64,000 nucleotides of DNA, taken from assembly GCF_021864465.1 (NCBI RefSeq), contig NZ_JAKKUV010000005.1:203098-267097 (forward strand), written 5' to 3'. Shown piece by piece: positions 58,326 to 64,000 of this stretch. The first letter of the stretch is position 1. Each line of letters starts with the position of its first letter. Source of the stretch: Hyphobacterium sp. SN044 (GTDB lineage: Bacteria; Pseudomonadota; Alphaproteobacteria; Caulobacterales; Maricaulaceae). A model generated the notes under the pieces. That model was not told the origin of the DNA. It was given only the letters and a program-made list of their open reading frames with translations, and made no database searches. Both the position numbers and the translations under genes were made by a program.

Positions 58326-59347
58326 AGATCGCCGCCCCGCTCATGGCCGCCGCGATTGATGCGGACCTGCGCCTCGATGGCGCGCACGAGGACGCGGATC
58401 TCGTCGCGCAGGGCGCGGGCGGCTTCCTGCTGGCCGGCCGCGTTTTCCTGCGCCATGCGCCGCATCACCTCGTCGAGGTCGCGGGTGTGACGTTCCATGG
58501 TGAGCGCGAGGCGCTCCATGGTCTCGGCGGTCTGTTCCAGAAGCGCGCCGACATAAGCCGGGGAGACTTCACCGTCCGCCGTGGTCGTCGGCCCCGCCGC
58601 GGCGAGGCGCGACATGGAGGACAGCCATTCCTCGATCTCGTTGTAGAAACGGTTGTGGGCGCGGCTCGCCTGCAGGTCGAGGAAGCCGATGACCAACGAC
58701 CCGGCAAGGCCGAAGAGCGAGGACGCGAAGGCCGTGCCCATACCCTGTATCGGTTCCTCGATCGCGGCCATCAGGCGCATCACGTCGGCTTCACCGCCGG
58801 TGGAGGACGCGGTCACGGCGCGCACCGCATCACCCACGTCCGACACGACGAGCAGCAGGCCCCAGAAAGTACCGAGGAGGCCGAGGAAGATCAGGAGACG
58901 GCCGAAATAGCGGGTGAGCGCTCCGGCCTCGGTCATCCGCGCGCCGACGGAATCAAGCACGGTGCGCACCGAGGCGGCCGACAGGCGGCTGCGCTTTCCG
59001 GTGTCGCTCATCATCGAAGCCATCGGCGCGATCATGGCGGGCGGGGTCGGCAGTTTCTCCTGCGGGTCGGCGGTCTGGTAACGGCGCAGCCAGCGCGCGG
59101 CCGGGCCGATGGCGATGGCCTGCAGGAAGGTGTAGGCGATGCCGACGAAGAGGACGGTGAGGATCAGGCCGTTGATATAGACATTGGCCATGAAGGCGGT
59201 CTCGATCGGCCCCGCAAGAAGCCCCGCGACCAGCGCGACGATCCCGACGAAAACCGCCATCCAGACCAGGTATTGGGCCGGCCCGGTAAAGCGCACGGCC
59301 GGAACCGCTTCGTCCTGCAATTCATCGTAACGCGACGGCATGCTCAT
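58322..59347 (-). CDS. MotA/TolQ/ExbB-family proton-channel protein
   Basis: The 341-residue membrane protein has hydrophobic segments near residues 25-50 and 55-75, and a later pair in 140-165 and 190-215 with the family's GLLGTFWGLLL and AFASSLFGLAGSLVIGFLDL motifs. A C-terminal cytoplasmic coiled-coil follows. It should assemble as a pentamer around two OmpA/MotB-like helices. It is larger than MotA and has no flagellar neighbours. The start is an ATG at 59347 (another is at 59341). Confidence 0.88.
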   Translation of the reverse strand: MSMPSRYDELQDEAVPAVRFTGPAQYLVWMAVFVGIVALVAGLLAGPIETAFMANVYINGLILTVLFVGIAYTFLQAIAIGPAARWLRRYQTADPQEKLPTPPAMIAPMASMMSDTGKRSRLSAASVRTVLDSVGARMTEAGALTRYFGRLLIFLGLLGTFWGLLLVVSDVGDAVRAVTASSTGGEADVMRLMAAIEEPIQGMGTAFASSLFGLAGSLVIGFLDLQASRAHNRFYNEIEEWLSSMSRLAAAGPTTTADGEVSPAYVGALLEQTAETMERLALTMERHTRDLDEVMRRMAQENAAGQQEAARALRDEIRVLVRAIEAQVRINRGGHERGGDL

Positions 59348-59406
59348 CCCTTCCGCAATGCCCCGGCGGGTATCGGTGCCGGGACTTTCGGGCCATTCTT
59401 AGGCGC

Positions 59407-59688
59407 TTAGCGCCCGAATGTCGGCCCGTGAATGCGGTTGCCCGTTTCGCGGTCGTATCCGCAGGTGATGTCGCCGCCGCGCATTCCCGTGTCCGGGTCA
59501 TAGGGAATGAGGGTGATCCAGCTTGTCTCGCCTTCTATGAGGACACGGACCCACCAGTCGCCGTCGCGGAATTCGGCGGCGAAATTCCCGATGGTTTCAT
59601 CGGCCGCCGCGACACAGTCATGGATCGCGGCGCGGTGGTCCGGCGTAATCACGTATTCGGCGGGTTCGGGCGGTGTGTCGAAAGGCAT
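59407..59688 (-). CDS. Small hypothetical protein
   Basis: The 93-residue protein has no recognisable domain or signal peptide. It contains a WWVRVLIEGETSWITLIPYD beta-rich core and a CGYDRETGNRIHGP C-terminus. It is upstream of the MotA/TolQ-like gene on the same strand with a 59-base gap and could belong to the same operon. The evidence for translation is a coherent frame of normal composition, so it is moderate. Confidence 0.6.
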   Translation of the reverse strand: MPFDTPPEPAEYVITPDHRAAIHDCVAAADETIGNFAAEFRDGDWWVRVLIEGETSWITLIPYDPDTGMRGGDITCGYDRETGNRIHGPTFGR

Positions 59689-59739
59689 GGCGGGAGGATA
59701 GCGCGTTTCAGCGTGTCTTCGCTATCCGTGGTTCAAAAA

Positions 59740-59831
59740 GACGTTCCCCGGTTTCGCGAAGCGAAGACCGGGGCCAAGTCGCGCGTGAAGTCATGGATCC
59801 CGGACCGGCTTCGCCGTCCGGGAAGCGTCAA
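59740..59831. repeat. Composite palindromic repeat (REPIN-like), copy 3
   Basis: It begins GACGTTCCCCGGTTTCGCGA and ends CGTCCGGGAAGCGTCA. It shares the first hairpin with the copy at 46277-46367 exactly and is followed by suhB. Confidence 0.85.
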
Positions 59832-59859
59832 GGTCTTGCCAATCAGAAACCGAGAATAA

Positions 59860-60654
59860 TCAGGCCGCCGCCTGCAGCTTCTCGGTCAGCTTTTTCAGGA
59901 TCGCTTCGTTGCCGGCGACGATGTTGCCGGTCGTCAGCACGTCCTTGCCGCCGTCAAGCTCGCCGATATAGCCACCCGCCTCGCGCACGAGGATCAGGCC
60001 CGCGGCAATGTCCCAGGCCTTGAGATCGCGTTCCCAGAAGGCATCGAAACGCCCGGCCGCGACCCAGGCGAGGTCGAGCGAGGCGGCGCCGTAGCGGCGC
60101 ACGCCGGCGACGTTCGGCATCACCTGGTGCAGCTCTTTCAGGAAGCGGGCATGGCCCTTCTTGCCGAAGAAGGGCGTGCCGGTGGCGATGACGGATTCGT
60201 GCAGCTCGGTACGGCCCGCCACGCGCAGGCGGCGGTCATTGACCCAGGCGCCACGGCCCTTCTCGGCGTGGAACATCTCGTCATTGGCCGGATTGTAGAC
60301 GAGGCCGGCGACGATCTCGCCCTCGCGCTCGAGCGCGATGGAGATCGCGAAATGCGGCATGCCGTGCAGGAAGTTCAGCGTGCCGTCGAGCGGGTCGACA
60401 ATCCAGCGGTGGGTCTTGTCGGTGCCTTCGACCTCGCCGCGCTCTTCCATCAGGAAGCCGTAGCCCGGGCGGCCTTCGGCCAGATTCTCGAAGATGATCT
60501 CTTCGGCCTTGCGGTCTGCGGCGGACACGAAGTCCGCCGGACCCTTGCGGGCGACCTGGAGATGTTCGACTTCACCGAAATCACGCGACAGCTTGCGGCC
60601 CGCCTTGCGGGCGGCCGTCGACATGATCTGCATCAGGGCTGAGAGATTTGCCAC
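59860..60654 (-). CDS. suhB: Inositol-1-monophosphatase SuhB
   Basis: The 264-residue Mg2+-dependent phosphatase contains Glu70 and the metal motif DPLDGT at 87-92 (VDPLDGTLNFLHG), with the second metal aspartate in LKAWDIAAGL near residue 215. In addition to inositol-monophosphatase activity, SuhB can aid ribosomal RNA transcription through the antitermination complex, known for E. coli. It lies beside efp on the same strand and is probably co-transcribed with it (9-base gap). Confidence 0.92.
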   Translation of the reverse strand: MANLSALMQIMSTAARKAGRKLSRDFGEVEHLQVARKGPADFVSAADRKAEEIIFENLAEGRPGYGFLMEERGEVEGTDKTHRWIVDPLDGTLNFLHGMPHFAISIALEREGEIVAGLVYNPANDEMFHAEKGRGAWVNDRRLRVAGRTELHESVIATGTPFFGKKGHARFLKELHQVMPNVAGVRRYGAASLDLAWVAAGRFDAFWERDLKAWDIAAGLILVREAGGYIGELDGGKDVLTTGNIVAGNEAILKKLTEKLQAAA

Positions 60655-60663
60655 GATCCCGGC

Positions 60664-61230
60664 CTAGTCCGCCCGGCGGACGTAGCTGCCGTCTTCGGTG
60701 GCGATGACGACCTTCTCGCCGACGCCGACGAAGGGCGGCACCGCGGTGCGCACGCCATTGGTCAGCACCGCCGGCTTGTAGGAGTTCGCCGCCGTCTGGC
60801 CCTTCACGACCGGCTCGGTGTCGGCGATTTCCAGTTCGACATGGGTCGGCAGAGTGATGCCGATCGGCTGTTCCTGGTGGAATTCCAGCGTCACCATCAT
60901 GCCGTCCTGGAGGTAGGCGGCCTGCTCGTCGCCGACCCAGTCGCGCTGCAGCGCGATCTGCTCATAGGTGTCGGTGTCCATGAAGGTCAGCATCTCGCCG
61001 TCGGCGAACAGGAATTGGTGATCCTTCTGTTCCAGGCGGATGCGCTCGACCTTGTCGGCGGAGCGGAAACGCTCGTTCAGCTTGCGGCCGTCGAGGAGGT
61101 TCTTCAGCTCGACCTGGGCGAAGGCGCCGCCCTTGCCGGGCTTCACCGCCTCGGCCTTCACGACCGTCCAGAGCGTGCCCTGGTGCTCGATCGCCATGCC
61201 GGGCTTCAATTCATTGCCATTGATCTTCAT
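60664..61230 (-). CDS. efp: Elongation factor P
   Basis: The 188-residue factor relieves ribosome stalling at polyproline stretches. The KOW-like domain I carries the loop KPGKGGAF with Lys33 as the modification site. The conserved [12 protein letters not shown] segment of domain I and the C-terminal [18 protein letters not shown] block are seen. Lys33 suggests lysylation by EpmA, but that gene is not in this window. The ATG at 61230 is the standard start; the in-frame extension to 61461 is not likely coding. Confidence 0.96.
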   Translation of the reverse strand: MKINGNELKPGMAIEHQGTLWTVVKAEAVKPGKGGAFAQVELKNLLDGRKLNERFRSADKVERIRLEQKDHQFLFADGEMLTFMDTDTYEQIALQRDWVGDEQAAYLQDGMMVTLEFHQEQPIGITLPTHVELEIADTEPVVKGQTAANSYKPAVLTNGVRTAVPPFVGVGEKVVIATEDGSYVRRAD

Positions 61231-61363
61231 GGGACGCGTTCCGCCTGACCTGAGAAAGAAGCGGCCCGTTCGATGCGGGCCGAAATCGCCGCGCGGCATA
61301 ACAGTAGCGAAGCGAACCGGCAAGCGGGGGGTGCTTTGGAGGCGACGTACTTTGCCTTGTTTG

Positions 61364-61469
61364 CCCTCCCCCTTGAGGGGAGGGCCGGGAGGCTGAGCGG
61401 CAGCCAGCCGACCGGGGTGGGGGTGTCTTTCAGAAACGCTCACCCCACCCCGCTCCTTCAAGGGGAGGG
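61364..61469. repeat. Long palindromic element with CCGGGAGGCTG arm, copy 2
   Basis: It is nearly identical to 41865-41973 through its 106 bases, with differences mainly in the centre (TCAGAAACGC in place of GGTTTGAACGC) and in the CGCGTCAG / AGCGGCAG segment. Confidence 0.85.
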
Positions 61470-61479
61470 AAATGCAGGA

Positions 61480-62622
61480 TCACCCCCCGATGGCGAGGCG
61501 GGCTTCGATCTCGGTGCGCAGGCCGACGGGCAGGACGTTTTCCAGCCCGGCTTCGAGGCGCTGGCGGTCGACGTCCTCGTTGACGCTGCCATCCAGGTGG
61601 CGGCGCGCGCGCAGCGTCCAGTAATAGGCTTCCGGCAGGTCGGTCTCGACGCCGTCGCCGGTGGCGAGCGCGAGCGCATAGAGATAGGCCGACTCCCCGT
61701 CGCCGCCCTCGGCGCCCTGGCGGAACCAGCCGGCGGCGGCTTCCGGATCGGGGTCGGCGCCATTCCAGCCCTGGTGCAACATCAAGCCGTACTGGCCCTG
61801 TGCCGGAGCAAAGCCGAGCTCGGCCGACTGGCGCACCAGCGCCAGCGCCGCGACCGGGTCTTCCTCGCCGCCGACGCCTTCGGCGGCCATCAGCCCGACC
61901 TGCAGCGCGGCTTCGGCGTGGCCGGCCTCCGCGGCGCGGCCATACCAGTAGCGGGCGCGCTCATAATCCTGCGGGCCGCGCTCCCAGTCGTCGAGCATGC
62001 GGGCGAATTCATACATCGCCTCGGGGTGGTCCTGGCTGGCGGCGCGTTCGGCCCATTCCATCGCCTCGGCGGCGTCCTGGGGGATGGGCGAGGCCTTGAG
62101 GATGCGGGCGTGCTCGATCATGCCGAGGATGTGGCCCTCGCGGGCGGCACGGGCGAAGAAGCCCGGCGCGTCGGACGGCTGAAGACCGCCGCGGCCCTCG
62201 CGCGCCATGACGCCGAGATAATAGGTCGCGACCGGCTCCTCCAGAACGGAGGCACGGCGGAAGAAGCGGACCGCCGTCGCGTCATCGGCAGTCTCGATCA
62301 CCCCGTTGAGGTGGATGAGACCGGCGAGCGTGGCACCGCGCGGCAGGCCGGCGGCCGACGCGGTCTCGGCGTAGAGCAGCGCGGTGCGGTAGTCGCCGGT
62401 AGCGAAGGCGAACTGCGCGCGGACCAGCGCCTCCTCGCCCGCCGTGGCCGGATCGTCCGGGTCGGCGGTTTCCTCCAGCCTGCGGAGCGCTTCGTCCTGC
62501 GCTTCGGCGTCGAGCACGTCGAAACCCTGCGGCAAAGCGGGGCGCGGAGTTTCGGTGACGGGAGGCGGGGTTTCCTGCGCCAGCGCGGCGGCCAGGAGGG
62601 CGGCGAACATCAGGGAGGTCAT
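61480..62622 (-). CDS. Exported Sel1-repeat protein
   Basis: The 380-residue protein has a signal peptide (MTSLMFAALLAAALAQ) and repeated Sel1-like TPR units from about residue 60 to 330, including ATYYLGVMAREGRGG, AMYEFARMLDDWERG and AALQVGLMAAEGVGG. Such solenoids mediate protein-protein contacts. The mature N-terminus is Pro-rich. No partner is known. The ATG at 62622 is the first in frame and gives the signal. It is adjacent to thiE, with only one base between their reading frames. Confidence 0.88.
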   Translation of the reverse strand: MTSLMFAALLAAALAQETPPPVTETPRPALPQGFDVLDAEAQDEALRRLEETADPDDPATAGEEALVRAQFAFATGDYRTALLYAETASAAGLPRGATLAGLIHLNGVIETADDATAVRFFRRASVLEEPVATYYLGVMAREGRGGLQPSDAPGFFARAAREGHILGMIEHARILKASPIPQDAAEAMEWAERAASQDHPEAMYEFARMLDDWERGPQDYERARYWYGRAAEAGHAEAALQVGLMAAEGVGGEEDPVAALALVRQSAELGFAPAQGQYGLMLHQGWNGADPDPEAAAGWFRQGAEGGDGESAYLYALALATGDGVETDLPEAYYWTLRARRHLDGSVNEDVDRQRLEAGLENVLPVGLRTEIEARLAIGG

Positions 62623-62623
62623 G

Positions 62624-63238
62624 TCAGGCTTTCACAAGCTGGGCAAAGGCGCGGACCGCTTCCACCGGTCCGGCCGCGTGATTCCAGATGCCCCCCGACA
62701 CCGCGAGATAGTCCGCGCCCGCCGCGATCAGCGGGGCGGCATTGTCCACCGTGATGCCGCCGATGGCGACGCACGGGATTTCAAACAGCTCCGACCACCA
62801 TTCGATCAATTCGGGATCGGCGGCGGTTTTCGCCGCCTTGGTCGTGGTCGGGAAGAAGGCGCCGAAAGCGACGTAGTCCGCGCCCTTTTCTCCCGCCTCC
62901 ATCGCCAGATGGCGGCTGTCATGACAGGTGACGCCGATGATCCGCGCGGGTCCGAGCGTCTTGCGCGCCAGCGCGTAGGGCGCGTCCTGCTGGCCGATAT
63001 GGACGCCGTCACAGCCGAGATCGAGCGCCAGCTGCGGATCGTCATTGAGGATCACCGCGACGCCGTGGCGGTGGGCGGTCTTGATCAGCGGCGGGGCGAG
63101 TTTGAGCAAGTCCTCGCGCGAATGGTCCTTCAGCCGGATCTGCAGCGCGCCGACCGGACCGGCGGACAGCGCCGCGTCCAGCGTGGTTTCAAAGCCCGGT
63201 TCGATCCGCGGCGGGGTGAGGATGTAGAGCTCGGCCAT
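62624..63238 (-). CDS. thiE: Thiamine-phosphate synthase
   Basis: The 204-residue TIM-barrel enzyme joins HMP-diphosphate and thiazole phosphate to thiamine phosphate. Diagnostic blocks are [11 protein letters not shown] near residue 34, [26 protein letters not shown] near 65-90, GVTCHD near 102, and the [20 protein letters not shown] block near 160-180. It has no thiamine gene partner and no TPP riboswitch nearby. The start is the ATG at 63238. Confidence 0.93.
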   Translation of the reverse strand: MAELYILTPPRIEPGFETTLDAALSAGPVGALQIRLKDHSREDLLKLAPPLIKTAHRHGVAVILNDDPQLALDLGCDGVHIGQQDAPYALARKTLGPARIIGVTCHDSRHLAMEAGEKGADYVAFGAFFPTTTKAAKTAADPELIEWWSELFEIPCVAIGGITVDNAAPLIAAGADYLAVSGGIWNHAAGPVEAVRAFAQLVKA

Positions 63239-63292
63239 GGGCCAAGAATGAAGCCGAAAACCGCCGCGCGGGAAAGCGGCGATGCAGTGGCA

Positions 63293-63688
63293 TCATCCCG
63301 CTGCGCAGTCCTCGGCGATCATCAGTTGGGCGGCGAGGGTTTCGAGGCCGCGCTCATTCGCGATGCGGCGACGCGCGAGCTCCGCGCCCGACATGTCCGC
63401 GAAGGCAAAGCAATACCAAGGCGCGTTTTCGTTGCCGGTATTGGTCATCGGGTGATCGAGGGTGAGCATCGGCACGACGCGGGCGTGGAAGGCCGCCTGC
63501 TCGCGTTCGGTAAAGCCGATATAGGGCGCGATCAGATACGCGCCCTCGCTGCCCGGCGGCGGTGCGCCCTGAAGGCCGGCGTCCGGACCCGGCTGCTGCA
63601 CCGGCGGCAGGCCGCCCGCGCCGGGCTTCACCTGCGCGAGCGCCGGGGCCGGGAGCATCAGGGCAAGGATGAGGGCAAGGCGGATCAT
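63293..63688 (-). CDS. Small exported hypothetical protein
   Basis: The 131-residue protein has a signal peptide (MIRLALILALMLPAPALAQ), a Pro/Gly-rich linker to about residue 50, and a mature region with FTEREQAAFHARVVPMLTLD and two cysteines. I recognise no family. The linker composition and the two-cysteine core indicate a small periplasmic or surface protein. It is upstream of thiE on the same strand, 55 bases away. The coding call rests on the signal peptide. Confidence 0.65.
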   Translation of the reverse strand: MIRLALILALMLPAPALAQVKPGAGGLPPVQQPGPDAGLQGAPPPGSEGAYLIAPYIGFTEREQAAFHARVVPMLTLDHPMTNTGNENAPWYCFAFADMSGAELARRRIANERGLETLAAQLMIAEDCAAG

Positions 63689-63728
63689 GGGCGGGAGTTG
63701 AGCGCAGATCGCGGAGCAAGGGAAGTCT

Positions 63729-63820
63729 GACGTTTCCCGGACGGCGAAGCCGATCCGGGATCCAGAGATTGCTTTCTTTATTGGACCCCGGTCTTCGCTT
63801 TGCGAAACCGGGGAGCGTCA
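63729..63820. repeat. Composite palindromic repeat (REPIN-like), copy 4
   Basis: It begins GACGTTTCCCGGACGGCGAA and ends CCGGGGAGCGTCA, with hairpins CCCGGACGGC-GAAGCCGATCCGGG and CCCCGGTCTTCGCTTTGCGAAACCGGGG. Confidence 0.85.
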
Positions 63821-63833
63821 ACGAGAAGATTTT

Positions 63834-63891
63834 CGTCATTCCGGAGGACGCCGGAATCCAGAGCAAGCGCAACTCTGGACCCCGGCTTTCG
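63834..63891. repeat. CGTCATTCC-type repeat, partial
   Basis: CGTCATTCCGGAGGACGCCGGAATCC is followed by a spacer and CTGGACCCCGGCTTTCG, which matches the first part of the element at 42329-42399. The expected second hairpin is cut off where the transposase-derived sequence begins at about 63892. Confidence 0.7.
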
Positions 63892-64000
63892 TGTTGTGTC
63901 CCGTGAGATTGTTGAGGCGCTGAGCGGGGCTTTCGTAATCGAGACATCGCAGGCGGGTCTGGTTGTAGTTTCGGACGAAGTCGAGGATGTAGCGGTTTCG
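63836..64000 (-). mobile_element. 3' end of an IS481-like transposase (partial, runs off the window)
   Basis: The minus-strand frame open at the right edge reads RNRYILDFVRNYNQTRLRCL and then DYESPAQRLNNLTGHNT, closely resembling the C-terminus of IS481-type DDE transposases. The likely element end is at about 63892, where TGTTGTGTCCCGTGAG begins. Beyond it the frame continues into the palindromic repeat (KAGVQSCACSGFRRPPE), so the stop is supplied by flanking DNA. The rest of the IS lies outside the window. Whether the copy is intact cannot be told. Confidence 0.75.

Noticed and set aside
57309-59347. A possible Zorya-type defence system based on the MotA/TolQ and OmpA pair.
   Set aside because: No ZorC, ZorD or ZorE-like gene is nearby. 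Neighbours are suhB, efp and a DksA-type gene, so it looks like a core-genome stator pair.
62624-63292. A TPP riboswitch upstream of thiE.
   Set aside because: The 55 bases between the exported-protein gene and thiE contain no TPP core motifs, and the upstream region is coding.

Overview
The window is a GC-rich chromosomal stretch of an alphaproteobacterium, most likely close to the stalked or dimorphic Caulobacterales/Maricaulales (Hyphomonadaceae-type) lineages. The main reasons are homologues of CpdR, RcdA (DUF1465), GapR (DUF2312), a DUF1013 protein and a TacA-like sigma-54 regulator, together with a ROSE-type RNA thermometer, COQ9, DUF1192, DUF465 proteins and large TonB-dependent receptors. 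The density and order look like ordinary core genome. No prophage, CRISPR array, plasmid or recognisable defence island is visible. The only mobile DNA is the end of an IS481-like transposase at the right border and a set of small palindromic intergenic repeats.

Layout. 1-7.8 kb: arabinose-5-phosphate isomerase (cut by the window), phosphoglycerate mutase, a deaminase-only RibD-like protein, a pentapeptide-repeat protein, Hsp20 with a sigma-32 promoter and RNA thermometer, an exported methyltransferase, HisN, an XRE regulator, N-formylglutamate amidohydrolase and CpdR. 7.9-21.3 kb: a large TonB receptor, tRNA-Val(GAC), a TPR-sulfotransferase, Mrp, a complete cobalamin uptake operon (btuB-F-C-D) behind a cobalamin riboswitch, a WecG/TagA glycosyltransferase and an MFS exporter. 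21.8-28.7 kb: MotA, MnmC, a lytic transglycosylase with two tandem DUF1194 proteins, bL36 and a CDF transporter. 28.9-38 kb: TPR protein, hydrolases, HupE-like protein, GapR, ASCH protein, TacA-like regulator, CPBP protease and a NarL-type two-component pair. 38.2-41.9 kb: a cytochrome oxidase subunit IV-like protein and the three-subunit proton-translocating transhydrogenase, with two tiny membrane or lipoprotein genes inserted. 42-50.6 kb: a small SFPD-repeat protein, bL31, RcdA, DUF1192, quinone oxidoreductase, DUF1013, UbiX, two DUF465 proteins and a diguanylate cyclase. 50.7-64 kb: PurE-PurK, COQ9, bS21, an ABC-2 exporter, DinB, DksA-type protein, a non-flagellar MotA/TolQ-OmpA pair, SuhB, EF-P, a Sel1 protein, ThiE and the IS481 end.

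Functional themes are ClpXP-linked cell-cycle control (CpdR, RcdA), respiration and ubiquinone (UbiX, COQ9, Pnt, oxidase subunit IV), cofactor supply (B12 uptake, ThiE), translation (bL31, bL36, bS21, EF-P, MnmC, tRNA-Val) and envelope maintenance. Genes are tightly packed with many 4-bp ATGA overlaps, and several convergent pairs overlap at their stop codons.

The points most worth a second look are: bS21, which appears to start at AUA; the small SFPD-repeat protein, which resembles knotted or repeat beta proteins; the sigma-32 plus ROSE control of Hsp20; a strong terminator hairpin inside the leader of the DUF1013 gene; and two families of composite palindromic intergenic elements, one of which is inserted inside the other.
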